From Ctenosaura bakeri (Eukaryota > Chordata > Lepidosauria > Squamata > Iguanidae): a stretch of DNA of 64,000 bases. How positions within the stretch are numbered: the stretch's first letter is position 1; every line of letters begins with the position of its first letter. Of this stretch, positions 47,692-59,110 are shown in pieces. Below the pieces are notes generated by a model. The model did no database searches. It saw only the letters and a program-made list of their open reading frames with translations, and was not told where the DNA came from. Made by a program: the position numbers and the translations under genes. Location of the stretch: contig CAOLHI010000649.1 of assembly GCA_948474755.1 (NCBI GenBank), positions 1 to 64,000 on the forward strand, read 5' to 3'.

Positions 47692-48730
47692 ATTTAAAAA
47701 AGCCCTTTTTATTGTTTTTAATGTCTCTGGCCAGCCTAAGTTCGTTCTGTGCTTTAGCCTTTCTGACCTCCTCCCTACATCTCCTAGCTACTTGCTTAAA
47801 TTCTTCTTTGGTGGTTTCCCCCTTCTTCCATTTCCTATACATGTTTCTCTTAACACTTAGCTCAGCTGAGAGTTCTTTAGTCAACCATTCTGGTTTCTTC
47901 AGATGCCTTCCATTTTTCCTCCTTATTGGCACAGTTCTAGACTGTGCCTTCAGTATCTCCTTTTTAAGGAACTCCCATGGCTCCTGAACTCCTTTCCCTT
48001 TAACTATTCCTGACCACGGAATTCCAGCCAGCAGCTCCCTAAGTTTACAGAAGTCCGCTTTTTTAAAATCTAAAATGAGTGTCTGGCTACCCTTATCTTC
48101 TCCTTGCCACTGAATGCCAAATTCCAATAGGGCACGGTCACTCCCCACTAAAGATCCAACCACTTCTACCTCATTAACAAGGTCATCCCTGTTGGTCAGG
48201 ATCAGATCTAGAATATTTGATCCCCTTGTGGCCTCTTCCACCTTCTGGACCATGAAGTTATCTGCGAGACAAGCAAGAAACTTGCTGGACCTTGCTGTCT
48301 TGGCAGAGTTTGACTGCCAGCATATATCCAGGTAATTGAAATCTCCTATTATTACTGTATCTCTCCTTTTTGAATGTGCAGTCATTTGGTTGAAGAAGAC
48401 ATCATCCAAGTCCTCAGCCTGGGTTGGAGGTCTGTAGTAAACCCCCACCAGAATATCCCTATTGTTTCTCGCTGCCTTAATTCTTACCCAAATGCTCTCG
48501 ACCTGGCTTTCTGTGTTTAAGTCCTGGATCTCTTCACAGGTGAAAACATCCGTGACATACAAGGCTACTCCTCCTCCTTTCTTGTTTGGTCTATTTTTAC
48601 AAAATAGGCTATACCCCTCTATTCCTATATTCCAATCATGAGACTCATCCCACCAGGTCTCAGTGATGCCTATCAAATCGTATTTATTTTGTTGTACTAG
48701 GAGTTCAAGTTCGTCCTGCTTGTTTCCCAT
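47591..48730 (-). pseudogene. CR1 ORF2, APE-type endonuclease part
   Basis: The N-terminal endonuclease domain nicks target DNA for priming. From the Met at 48730: DLIGITETWWDES (catalytic Glu at 24), KKGGGVALYVT (50-60), VGVYYRPPTQ (95-104), VIIGDFNYLDICW (126-138) and LDLILTN (174-180). The final motif is GSDRALLEF (196-204), where the catalytic SDH motif would be expected; the His is Arg here (codon 48134-48136). The linker RRKNGRHLKKPEWLTKELSA follows, then the frame is lost at an A-rich run near 47670 and ends 24 codons later. The same frame is open upstream without a Met (wording LKCLHTNARS) to beyond the ORF1 stop, so the true start may be farther 5'. Confidence 0.88.
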
Positions 48731-48912
48731 ACTCCTTGCATTAGTGTGGAGACACTTAAGTCCCTGGGCGCTTCCTGCAAGTCCTGTACTATTGTTTCTA
48801 GTCCTCCCACCATTGGCCGCTTGTACTACTTGTCCAGTATCATTTGGGCCTTTCCTCCCTGCGCTCTCCGAGTCCTTGCCCTGAATAATATTGTCTCCCT
48901 CCCCAGCGAAAC

Positions 48913-49011
48913 TTAGTTTAAAGACCTCTTAATCCTCCTTGCGAGACTGTTTACAAAATCATTCCTGCCCAGTTTTGTGAGGTGCAGCCCATCCCTCGCC
49001 AGATGCAGCGG
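48913..49011 (-). pseudogene. CR1 ORF1 C-terminal remnant (esterase motif)
   Basis: Reads [20 protein letters not shown] and ends IKRSLN-stop. The DGLHLT block resembles the Asp-x-x-His catalytic motif of the lipase/esterase domain known in CR1 ORF1 proteins. The remaining ORF1 is absent through 5' truncation. Confidence 0.75.
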
Positions 49012-49591
49012 CCAAGGAAGCCAACACGGTTCTTGGTTGCATCAATAGGAGTATGGTGTCTAGATCAAGGGAGGTAATGGTGCTACTCTATTCTGCCTTG
49101 GTTAGGCCTCATTTGAAATACTGTGTCCAGTTCTAGGTACCTCAGTTCAAGAAGGATATTGATAAGCTGGAGTGTGTCCAGAGGAGGGAGACCAAGATGG
49201 TGAAGAGTCTGGAAGCCATGCCCTATGAGGAGCAGCTTAGGGAGCTCGGTATGGTTAGTCTGCAGAAGAGAAAGTTAAGAAGGGACACGATAGCCAAATA
49301 TTTGAAGGGATGTCATGCTAAAGAGGGAGCAGGCTTGTTTTCTGCTGCTCCAGAGATTAGGACAAGGAGCCATGGATTCAAACTGCAGGAAAGGAGATTC
49401 CACTTGAACCTCAGGAAGAACTTCTTGACAGTCAGAGCTGTCCGCTTGAGTGTGGTGGAGTCTCCTTCTTTGGAGGTTTTTAAGCATAGGCTGGATGGCT
49501 ATCTATTGGGAATGCTTTGATGTGTGTTCCTGCATAGCAGGGGGTTGGACTGGATGGCCCCTGTGGTCCCTTCCAACTCTATGATTCTATG
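49012..49591 (+). mobile_element. older CR1 (sense), right piece with 3' end
   Basis: Resumes the ORF2 sequence interrupted at 45907 (GATGCAGCGGCCAAGGAAGC) and continues to CTTCCAACTCTATGATTCTA at the 3' end. More diverged than the antisense copy. Confidence 0.88.
49197..49520 (+). pseudogene. older CR1 ORF2 C-terminal fragment
   Basis: A 107-codon open stretch with [38 protein letters not shown] and [12 protein letters not shown], then stop. Compared with the younger copy it has lost short segments: IAKYLKG lacks the preceding MF, and the RQWNMLPR block is missing, so AVR joins directly to LSVVESP. No RT remains. Dead copy. Confidence 0.85.
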
Positions 49592-50010
49592 CTGAATACC
49601 AGGAGAAGATTGCATTAAATTCTTACTGGTCTATTATTCTTCTTAACAAAAGTTCCCAACTGTCAGAGAAAATTTTTTTCCACCTGGGAACAAATAACTG
49701 GGAATATTCATCCCTACTGACCAACTCTTATAAATATTCCTGCCAACTGAGGAGAATGCTTCATGCATCTGATAAAGTGGACTCTAGACCATTAAAACAA
49801 AAACCATAATAAATGTCTCATTTTTTAAAAGTGCTATAGCACCATGATAACTAAATAGAACCTCTAAGTTCAGGGATAGTGTGTCATTAAATACAAGTTA
49901 GTTTTTATTTGTACAAAATAAGATTTAATTTTCTTTCTGTAGTGTCTTAGAAACGTCTCACTATTGTGGGGAACTTGGATGCTGGACAAGATGGGCCTCA
50001 TGTTCTTTTT

Positions 50011-50118
50011 CAGAGTACATTTTTTGGACTATAATTCCAAGAATTATCAAGCCATCATGCCTACTGGCTGTGCTAAATAAGAGATGTGAGTCCAGAAAAT
50101 GAATTTGTCCAAGCTCTG
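50011..50118. mobile_element. hAT-like MITE (TTTTTTGGACTATAATTCC family)
   Basis: Inverted ends CAGAGTACATTTTTTGGACT and GTCCAAGCTCTG; GAGTCCAGAAAATGAATTTG inside the right end. No convincing 8-bp target duplication. Confidence 0.5.
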
Positions 50119-50284
50119 ATTCTTAGATTCTCCAGTAATTTATGGTTTAAAAGGAAAACTTAAAGTGATCTTTTCAGTTAATTTCACTCTTGTGTCTAGG
50201 AGGCTATATTTTAGAACACTTGGAATGCAATGGTAACATGTATAAGTTTCAAAATAATTCCTCTTCCATCATCATCAACTGATA

Positions 50285-53164
50285 GATAACTGCATTGTTT
50301 TTTTTTTAAAGACAATTTTTTTATTGAACAGAAAACAAACAGCAGCAGTACAATGCAATGCATAAAACTACAAATACATAACAATACAAATGAAAAAAAT
50401 ACATAACAAAACTACAAGCATCATAACAAAACTACAACAAACAACAGATTACAAATAACTAAAAAAGGGTCCCAGCCTTGTTGCAAACAGCCCATCTTAA
50501 TCAAGTAGTTACACCTAACTATTAAACCTTACCAAATATCAAAGATTAATACAATTCTTGGAATCTAAAAATGTAAATTAATATAATTAACACATTGGTG
50601 TTGATCTCAGCCCACAGTTTATTTAGGGGAGGGGCAGAACCCTAATTCCTTATTCTTTCATTCTTATTTTTACTGCCCAAAAGCTTTGAGACTCATTACC
50701 ATATCATATCATTACCATATCTTATTTTCCTTTTTTACATTTATTTCTTATACTATTATTGTCATATGTTTGTTAATATTTCAATATTTTTATTCTTATC
50801 TTGTTATATAGTGTATAATATCAACCTTTTTATTTTAAAGTTATTACTCTGATCCTATTCCATTTCTTATCGTCTCCAATTAACTTCCTATTTTGTCTTG
50901 GTTGGCTGTCTAAAGTTCCCTCGTCTGTTACTTCCTCTATTAACCATATCATTGTGTACTTGCTGAAATATTGATATCTTTTTGATTTTTTAAATCTATT
51001 TTGCTAATCTCCTGTCTTTACTTCTCTTTACGTTCTTCTTCCTCTCCTTGACATAGTCTTGTCCAGTTACTATCTATAATTTTTTTTACTGTTTCCATTT
51101 CTCTTATTTTCTTATTATTCTTTTCGCTTCTTATTAATCTTGTTAAAGCATCATAAGTTACCAATTCTCGAAGTTTACTCAACCATTCCTCCAATTCAGG
51201 TATTTTTTCTCTTTTCCAATGTTTTACAAATATTATTCTTGCTGCTGTCACCATGTATAACATTGTATCTTTGTATTTGCTGTAAACTTTATCTATTTGA
51301 TGAGTCATATTTAATAGGAAAATCTCTGGTGACATTGGAATGGTTATTTGTAGGATCTCCATCTACTTTTATGAATTTGTTCCCAATATTCCCTTGTTTG
51401 TGGACATCTCCACCACATGTGATAAACCGTTCCAATTTCTTCTTTACACTTCCAGCAGAATTTTGCCTTCGTCTTACACGTTTTACTTAGCTTATTTGGG
51501 TCCAAATACCACCTATAAAAATTTTTGAAGTAGTTTTCCTTCAGGTTCGGCGCCAATGTAAATTTTTGAATCTCTCTCCAACTTTTTCCCCAGTTTTCCA
51601 GCATTATTTCATGGCCTATGTCACGTGTCCACACGATCATTGTGTCTTTTACTATTTCTTTTTCCAGTTCTCTTTCTAGCATGTATTTATAAAAATGAAA
51701 TGTATGATGTTCTTTTTTCTCAAATATTATTTTTTCAAATTCATTTAATTGAATGTTATTCTCAAAACCTTCTATTTTTAGGTCCATTGTAAACCTTATT
51801 TTCATTTCTATATATATAAGAACCACTGGCAATTCCAACCTTCATTTGCTAATTCTTCTCTTGTTTTTATTCGTAGGTCTTCCTTTCCATCCCTAATTAT
51901 TATGTCTTTATATGTAATCCAATTTTCTCTTGTATCTTTCCATTTTCTAAATAAGGCTTCCTGTGGAGAAACCCATAATGGAATTCTGGAATATATTTTC
52001 TTTTTCCATTTCTTCCAGATTTCTAATAGTGATCTTCTGATATAATGGTTGGAGAAGTTTCCGTCTATTATTGCTTTATTGTACCAAAGGTACGCCTGCC
52101 AACCAAATCTAAGATCTGCTCCTTCTATATTCAGTATTCTTTCATTTTCCAACGTAATCCAATCTCTTAACCAAGTCATTCCACTTGCATGATAGCATAA
52201 TTTTAAGTCGGGTACTCCACAGCCTCCTCTTTCCTTTTTTTCTATCAAGATTTTCAATTTAATTCTGGTTTTTTTTCCACCCCAAATATATTTTGAGAGG
52301 TCTTTCTGCCAGTTTTTAAAACATCTTTCATTAATTATTACTGGTAGATTCTGGAATAAGTATGTCATCTTCGGTAGGACCATCATTTTTATTGCAGACA
52401 TTCTGCCTAATAAAGACAAATTCAAATTTGACCATTTATGTAAATCTTGTTTGATTTCCCTCTATTTTGACCCATAGTTATTTTCAAACAATTCATTTTT
52501 CTTTTTAGTCACTATTATTCCCAAATATTAATTTTTTTCTCTTCTTTAAAGCTTGTCACCCAAGTCAATTCTTCAATTTCTTCCTTTTTCATATTCTTTG
52601 TTAAAATCTTTGTTTTCTCTTTATTAATTTTAAAACCAGTCAATTCACTACAAATTCACCAAATTCACTACAAATTTCCATCAGTTTCTTCATGCTTTGA
52701 TTGGGATCTTCTAAAAAAAATCACTAGATCATCTGCATAAGCTTTTAGTTTGTCCTCTTGTCCTCTTATCTCTGCTCCCTTGATTTCCCTATCCAATCTT
52801 ATTGCTCTTAACAAAATTTCTAAAGTCATTATAAAAAGCAGAGGTGACAGCAGACAACCCTGTCGAGTGCCCTTTTTCATTTCTATAGGTAATGTCTTCT
52901 CCCCATTTATTATAATTTGTGCTTTACAATTTTGGTATATTTGTCTTATCCAATTAGTAAATTTGTTTCCACTATTCATGTTCTCCATTAATGTTATCAT
53001 AAACTCCTGTTCCAGATTATCAAAGGCTTTTTCTGCGTCCATGAATATCATAGCACATTTTCTCTCATTGTGTTTCTCATGATATTCAGTCATATTTATC
53101 ACTGTTCTTGTGTTGTCTCTGATATATCTTCTTGGTAAAAACCCATTTTGGATAACTGCATTGT
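50285..53164 (-). mobile_element. L1 LINE, 5'-truncated, with perfect 14-bp target duplication
   Basis: GATAACTGCATTGT occurs at 50285-50298 and 53151-53164. Between them lies an L1 on the minus strand: poly-A tail (T run on + from about 50298), A-rich 3' UTR (about 50310-51017), and ORF2 from its C-terminus back into the RT palm, where it is cut at 53150. Length about 2.85 kb, so roughly half of a full L1. ORF2 is frame-broken but readable. Poly-A tail, 5' truncation and a 14-bp duplication are the standard marks of L1 target-primed integration. Confidence 0.93.
51018..53150 (-). pseudogene. L1 ORF2, RT palm to C-terminus, frame-broken
   Basis: Readable in four stretches on the minus strand. 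53150-52668: NGFLPRRYIRDNTR, then FMDAEKAFDNLEQEFM with a catalytic Asp, GTRQGCLLSPLLF, and AYADDLVIF with the YADD catalytic pair. The frame is lost at an A/T run near 52713. 52425-51808: MNLSLLGRMSAIKMMVLPKM and WGGKKTRIKLKILIEKKERG, the L1 thumb/linker. 51838-51344: includes the Cys/His block CWKCKEEIGTVYHMWWRCP, the C-terminal zinc-knuckle-like segment of L1 ORF2. 51362-51018: the C-terminal end, EELVTY-like to stop. At least three frameshifts separate these, so no functional protein. The endonuclease domain was never inserted (5' truncation). YADD, the QGCLLSPLLF wording and the Cys/His block distinguish it from the CR1 and L2 families. Confidence 0.9.
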
Positions 53165-53434
53165 CTTTTGTCCCAGTTCCTTTGCCTTGAGTAAATACAA
53201 ATCATTTTAGCACTAAACAGTGTGGCCACAAGTACATAGAAACGTAATGTCACTCATAGACGTAACAAACAGTTTGTCTTGGTAGTATTTTAAAGAGTGA
53301 TGGCTGCACTGAAGAACTTTGTGACTTCCAATAATATTTTCACTGGATCTGACAACAATGTTGTTTAGATAGATTTATAAAAGTCAGTTTTCATATCCTC
53401 CTTTATTCCCTAGACAAAAACCCAGGACAAGTGG

Positions 53435-53600
53435 CCAAACAGCATCAGAGTATAGTCAAGAAGGCAAAAGGGAGAAGAGGCTGCAGCAGTTTGCTTTTGC
53501 CTGAATCTAGAGGAAAGGGCAAGATCCTAATCCCTCCTTCTCTCTCCACTGCTGAGTCAATTGAGTGCAAACTACTTTTACCCTTTGAACTCAGTTTGCA
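53435..53600 (+). repeat. unclassified dispersed repeat, copy 2
   Basis: GCCAAACAGCATCAGAGTAT, GGCTGCAGCAGTTTGCTTTT, CAATTGAGTGCAAACTACTT, CCTTTGAACTCAG: same order as 38719-38888. Confidence 0.65.
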
Positions 53601-55744
53601 GCAATTAAAATAAACTGAGGACAAAGGGAGAAAGTGAGAGGAGGAGACACTTTAACTGCGACATTTTAAAAGCTGCTGGGGAAAAACGGGATGACAGAAG
53701 ATTAATTGAGACTGGGTCTGCCAAACCAGAGGGTATGAGTTTTTCATAGTGCATTTGAATAGTTACAGTAGAGTAGAAACTGGATTTAAGGTGGAGGAGG
53801 GAGAGATCAAACATGGCCTTGGATATGAAGAAATGATGGATATGTGCTTCTCCCTGTCCCATTTGAAATTATCCCTTAAAATCCACTGGTTTTGCAAAAT
53901 GACTTCTAAATGTCCTCAATTCACTTTAAACTGTGCTAACTTTGAACTCATTCAATTTCTATCCCTATTTTTTTTCTTGTGATATTATTACTAGCACAAA
54001 CTTTGAGAGTTTCTCACTTCCTCCCTTTCTTAGATTTGCAGATGGTTAGGAGTGGAACTACAGAGTGTCTTCTAGGCAATGTTATATTCCTGATAATATC
54101 CTCAGGATCAATTATACAATTTAGAAGACTTCGCAGCTCAAATTGGCTCCTAGGAAATTTTAGGCCACACGGTTTAGGCCGGCAATGGTGTCTGGCATGT
54201 GATACACCACAATGCACAGGAACTACATTAGCTAAACCCCCTTGAAAACTGAGTTTCCAGATCAGTAATATCCCAGATCCTGAGATTTCAGGGCCAAAAC
54301 CTGAGGCTTAACAATGGCCTAAGATGTCACAGGAGGTGGGTCCTAGTGATGTTACAAGTTATTGAATTGATGATACCTTAAACATCAACCACAGCTGCAA
54401 AAAGTACACATTCAATTGAAAAAAAGCCACACAAAGTTTAACAAATGAGGAAAATATACATACACACACACCTTTCAAGGCAGCACTCTTGCCCTGAGAT
54501 ATCTCTTCCTTGCTCTGAGGACCAGAGAAGAAGGTACCATGCCCTGAGATCCAGCAACACTACTAAATAGTATCATGAGATTTAGAGCTACAACGTGCTA
54601 TGCATATTCATAGTACCACTGATGCTTTAACTTTAGGCCCATCAGTTTCTAAATCCTACCTCCCGATGCCTCTTTGTTTTCAGCAGTTGTAGAAAAGGGA
54701 GCTCCATGGAGGGTTTGCATAGATCAAAATGAATCCACCAGAAGATGTCTAGATTCAATCCTAAACTAGTCTGCAGGATCAATCAATCAAATTATTACCA
54801 CACTTCTCCCCTTATCTGTGGACTCCAAAGCCTCTGATTTTAACATCAATTCTTTTTGTCTTGGGCTCAAGTTCATATAACAACATAACAAAAAGGTAAG
54901 AAACTGAATGTAGCTATACAGAAGAAAAAGAAAAGAAAGACTCCCTTTCTGGTAGAGGTTTTCTACCATCTGACCAAGAAGGCATGGATTCTAATGCTGT
55001 TTTCCTATAGCTTGTTTTCCTATCATTTAACACACAGTATGCAGTTATTCTCCCTCCCTCTTACTTGTCACATACCATCCATCATGTAGTTCTATTGTAC
55101 TGAAGGGAAGGATTGTCATCTGTGACTGTGACCTCTCTGCTTAAGGCTCGATTGAAATATTCCTGCACATCATCATAAATGAAAATGTAGGAGTTTTCAC
55201 TGTGGTTTCCAGCTCAGTATATACGTGCAGTATATACCTGCAGTATACATGTGCAGAGTTCCACACTGTTTAATATGCTCATTTTTGGAGCATGTTGTCA
55301 CTTGGGTTTCTTATAAACATAAAAGTGCAAATTCAGGTTTTATAAAAAAATTCTCTATCATATTATATGATAGAAATAATAGATAGAAACCAGTAATTTG
55401 GTCAGGTTAAGATTGTCAAAGTTGCAAAATGAATCTCCTTCCAGGAATAGATATTATCACTATCACCACATATACGAAGTCATTTAGTGACTCAGGTGGG
55501 ATCTGAACCAGATACTCCCCAGTTCACAACTTACATTCTTGTGACAAAAACAGAAAAGATACAAGAGATTAGCGGTCATATATCCTACCTTAAAATAGGA
55601 ATGGACAATCCAGTTCTAGCCTTAAATTCAACTTGGCTTGAACTTTGTCATGCATGTCAGTCTTAAATATAGTTTGCCCTGAAATGTGAGAGGTTTTGAT
55701 CTTGTTTGTGTGAAAACTTGTAGAGACTTTTGTGTGCGTTTCTC

Positions 55745-55782
55745 ATGTGTGTGTGCGTGTGTGTGTATATATATATATATAT
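55745..55782. repeat. (GT)n(AT)n microsatellite
   Basis: GT run with one GC variant followed by about 8 TA units. Confidence 0.9.
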
Positions 55783-56039
55783 AAATAAAATATTTGTATG
55801 TGATTTTGTCCGATTCTCTCTCCCACTCTAATTCTGCTATTGAATGCATTGTTGGACATAACTTTCACTTATACACACAGTTTTATGTACATTTTCCCTT
55901 AATATACAGATTTTAGTATGCTTTTTTTAAAAAAAAAACTGTTGAAAAAATTGGAGAAAGCTGAATTTTGCAAGACAACCATTATCTTGGTTTGCATGTT
56001 GACTCAAAGGTGGAGAAGCACCTACTACTATTATTGTAA

Positions 56040-56290
56040 TTGTTATTATTATTCCCCTACTTTTCTCCAAAATTGGAACTCAGGGCTACTCAGAAATTAA
56101 AAATATAATTAAACAAATTTGGTTAAAACATTTAATAGAACAGCATTAAAATAGAATTAAATCATTAGTGACACTAGAAACAACCTAAAACATGCAATTT
56201 AAAGGTCTGAAAGCCATTTCAAAGTACAATTTGAAAAATACAGCATATTCTTAAAAGCCTTTTCTTTAAAAAATCTTCAGTTTCAAAAGC
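56040..56290. repeat. dispersed repeat (GGAACTCAGGGCTACTCAG family)
   Basis: CCCCTACTTTTCTCCAAAAT, GGAACTCAGGGCTACTCAG, then an AT-rich AATTAAACAAATTTGG tail: a decayed relative of the 26080-26260 repeat. Confidence 0.45.
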
Positions 56291-56485
56291 CTGTCAGAAT
56301 AATAATAATAATAAAGTCTTTGCCTGATTGCTCCATCTTGATTTGAAAAAAAAATCCTTCAGACCTAAAAGATTTCCTCCTCTAAAATATGGGAAGAGGC
56401 TAACTTTCTACCATGGCAGGTCCCATATTTAAATTCCACATATGCAAGCTGATTTAATCCATGGTTGCCAGCCACTGTATTTTTA

Positions 56486-56490
56486 TAGAT

Positions 56491-56529
<39 letters not shown>
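56486..56529. repeat. (GATA)n microsatellite
   Basis: About ten GATA units. GATA repeats are common in squamates, including on sex chromosomes of some snakes, but one array carries no such information. Confidence 0.95.
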
Positions 56530-57620
56530 TAGATGTTGTGAATTAGCTATATATACTCTTCCTCCCACATGACTAACAGCAGCTTTAGGGGGCTGATTTA
56601 GATTGAGGAAATAGCATGGAAGGGCTTAAACTTTCTCTGTCAATGTCAAAACTGGGGCAGTCCACACAAACTGCTTGTTCCTGCTGCTGTTGTTATATCC
56701 ACTGACCAGTCTCTCGTATTACATTTATTTTGCTCCTCAGTCACTGCTCTGAAATATTTTAATAATGATCATGGAAATATAACAATCATTCCTTTAGGCT
56801 GATAATGAGGACCCAAATTTTGCATTCTCATAACTGTAATACAAATTAAGTGAAATCAACAAAATGACTCTCAGTGATTATAGCAGGAATTTCAAGCCAC
56901 AAGAAATTGTATGTGGCATCAGTTCAGTAGCAAATGGCAACAATGCCCTGTAGTTGTTCGATAAATGTTGGGCCATCTTCAGCTTGAAGCCTCAAACTGC
57001 CCTTATATGGCATTGGCACACCTTAGAATGTACAGAGCCATTTTTCTTGTATCTAAATAAATTAAGCAGTTAGGCAATCTGTTCAAAAAACTGCTTTGTC
57101 CACTCCTATTCTAAGTCCTAGAACCTCCTTGGTAAAAACATATCTTCATAAGTCATCTCTTTGATCTGTTCAGTTGAGTTCTAAATAGACTCTGAAAATC
57201 AGCATGATTCTTCTTATTTTCTTAGTTTGACGTGTTTTGTTCCATTAATAAAAACACTTGCCTAAAACTAATGGCTAGTACCAAGCAGACTAGACACAAA
57301 GAGTTAATTTGTAAATAGCATTCAATATTATATAAATCCCATTGATTTGTTGGATCTACTCTCTATGGGATTTACCATTGGATTTAGGCCAAAAATATTC
57401 TCAAACTCACCTGGACTATGGCATTTTAGAGAATACTGAGAAACTGTACATGTGCTGCTTTGAGCTTGCTGCAAGGAAGGATGAGACACTGGAGCTTGAG
57501 AAAGTTACTTTTTTCGGAGTACAACTCCTTAAATCTCCTAGCCAGCAGTAAAAAAGATACTATCAGAGTGTAATGAGCTAGTGCTATAAACATGTGCCTA
57601 TAGAACTAGGCTAACTATTC

Positions 57621-57644
57621 GTGTGTGTGTGTGTGTGTGTGTGT
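57621..57644. repeat. (GT)n microsatellite
   Basis: Twelve GT units. Confidence 0.9.
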
Positions 57645-59110
57645 ATGTTTCTTCAATAATGGCCTTCCTTTTCCGACTGGTGAATGACAGCAGCCCGAAC
57701 CCCTCCTGGGCCATGACAGTTGTTGAGCAGTGGGAAGAGCGTGAGCATGGCTATGCTCAAATGTAGGATCATGTCCTAAGAGAGTTGCATTTGAGATGAG
57801 TTAGTTAAGTTTAACTTAAGATATGAAATCTCACTGCCTGTCTCTTCAGGCTCATTCCAACAATTTGTCTAAGTTAGTTCTCCATTTACAGTACAGTTTT
57901 GCAACTAATGGAGGGTCAACAGTCCCACAACCATACTGTACATTATAGATAAGTAGTAGTGCAGTCAGTTGGGTTTCTGCCACTTGGCGACTGGTTTTTG
58001 GAGTTCTTGTTAGCATCAGGGTCAAATGTCAACAGCTGTCCAATGCAGAGAAAGAGTCAATTTGTATAAATGACGTTGTTTGATACTTTTTGCATTAGCT
58101 TGGCAGTTTGGGGCTGGGAAAAAATATATAAAGCTGAGAGTGGACAAGGAAAATAAATTTTCCTGTATTGTTAATTTGTTTGCGTAGTTCTCATAGGAAT
58201 GGGAGGAAGGGAGACTGATTATGCTTGCACACTTTGATTTTCTTTCTTTGCTTTTGTACTATATAACCCTTGGGAATCCATCTTTCATTGGCCTCACCGT
58301 GGAAGAAGTTCACACCAGTTCAGGGGCTACATTTAGCCATCACTGGGGAATTTGAGCACCAGCCAGGGGTTGTCTCAGTAGAATTTGTTATTTAGTCAGT
58401 TTTATCATTGGCTGTGAGGCGATGCAGGATCCCATCTGCAAAACAATTGGAATTCTTCTGTTCTGTAGAACATCTGCTGCATCATTGACCACCAATTATG
58501 CTATGTCATTGTTCAGCACTGAACAAACTCTTGGAAGACCAGGAACTACACCCAATTACGGAGCAGAACAAGTAGTGGAACTGTGGGAGATCTACTCAGG
58601 GGAGATGTACATTTTAGCACATGGAAGTGTATTTAATATGATGGCAGAGCAAAAGCCTCATAAATGGCAGTAGCTAAACTGAGTATTCATATGCATTCTA
58701 GTGGTACAATAGTGGTACAAAAGAATTATAATGGAAGAATTTTTATAATAGTAATTGAATTAAATGTTTAAAAGTACTCAGAAGCGTATAGTGTGGTATG
58801 GGGAATGGACATATTGTATGATGCTTTAGGTACTATCCTATAGCATACTTTTGCCACCTCGGGTGCCGCACTGGGAGACCAATAGGAGAAAAAGAAAAGA
58901 AAATTCTGCAGTGCACTTCTGATTACAACAGATGTGTATCTGTGGGTAGGTGGCTATCATATTGGCAGCAAAATATTGTGATCTAAGTAATGGTGAAAGA
59001 GGATGTTGTAACAGAAAAACTGTTTTAAGAAGAAGTGTCTAACACAATTTTCCTACTTCAGGTCTCCTTCTGAATATGTAAACCTCATTCTCCAAGAGTC
59101 TAAAATACAA

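Larger units (their letters stand above)
45908..49011 (-). mobile_element. younger CR1 LINE (antisense), 3.1 kb, 5'-truncated
   Basis: On the minus strand it runs from the last 32 codons of ORF1 (49011-48913) through ORF2 endonuclease and RT to a 3' UTR. The 3' UTR ends in the CR1 ATGATTCTATGATTCTATGA terminus (45908 side). It has inserted into an older CR1 on the opposite strand; the junctions share only GAT/AT, fitting CR1's lack of real target duplications. Full CR1 is about 4.5 kb, so roughly the 5' third is missing. A close relative of 37708-38165. Confidence 0.92.
45600..49812 (+). repeat. outer dispersed repeat split by nested CR1 elements
   Basis: Left part about 45600-45827 has TTCTGCAGCAAAAAACATGT and TTTTCTGTGCAGGAAACCCA wording. 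Right part 49592-49812 carries GCATCTGATAAAGTGGACTC, a motif known from an old dispersed amniote repeat. Similar wording occurs at 34700-35060. The unity of the two halves is inference. Confidence 0.35.
53601..59110. other. intergenic region
   Basis: No gene recognised. Contains the microsatellites and the 56040-56290 dispersed repeat listed separately, and a short TAAATCCCATTGATTTG repeat near 57335-57390. The rest (53601-55740, 56530-57330, 57650-59110) has no feature that I can name. Confidence 0.55.

Noticed and set aside
46335..48335. Many plus-strand open frames across the CR1 region
   Set aside because: They are antisense shadows of the CR1 ORF2 on the minus strand.
56486..56529. CRISPR-like or satellite array
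   Set aside because: Simple GATA microsatellite without spacers; the genome is vertebrate.
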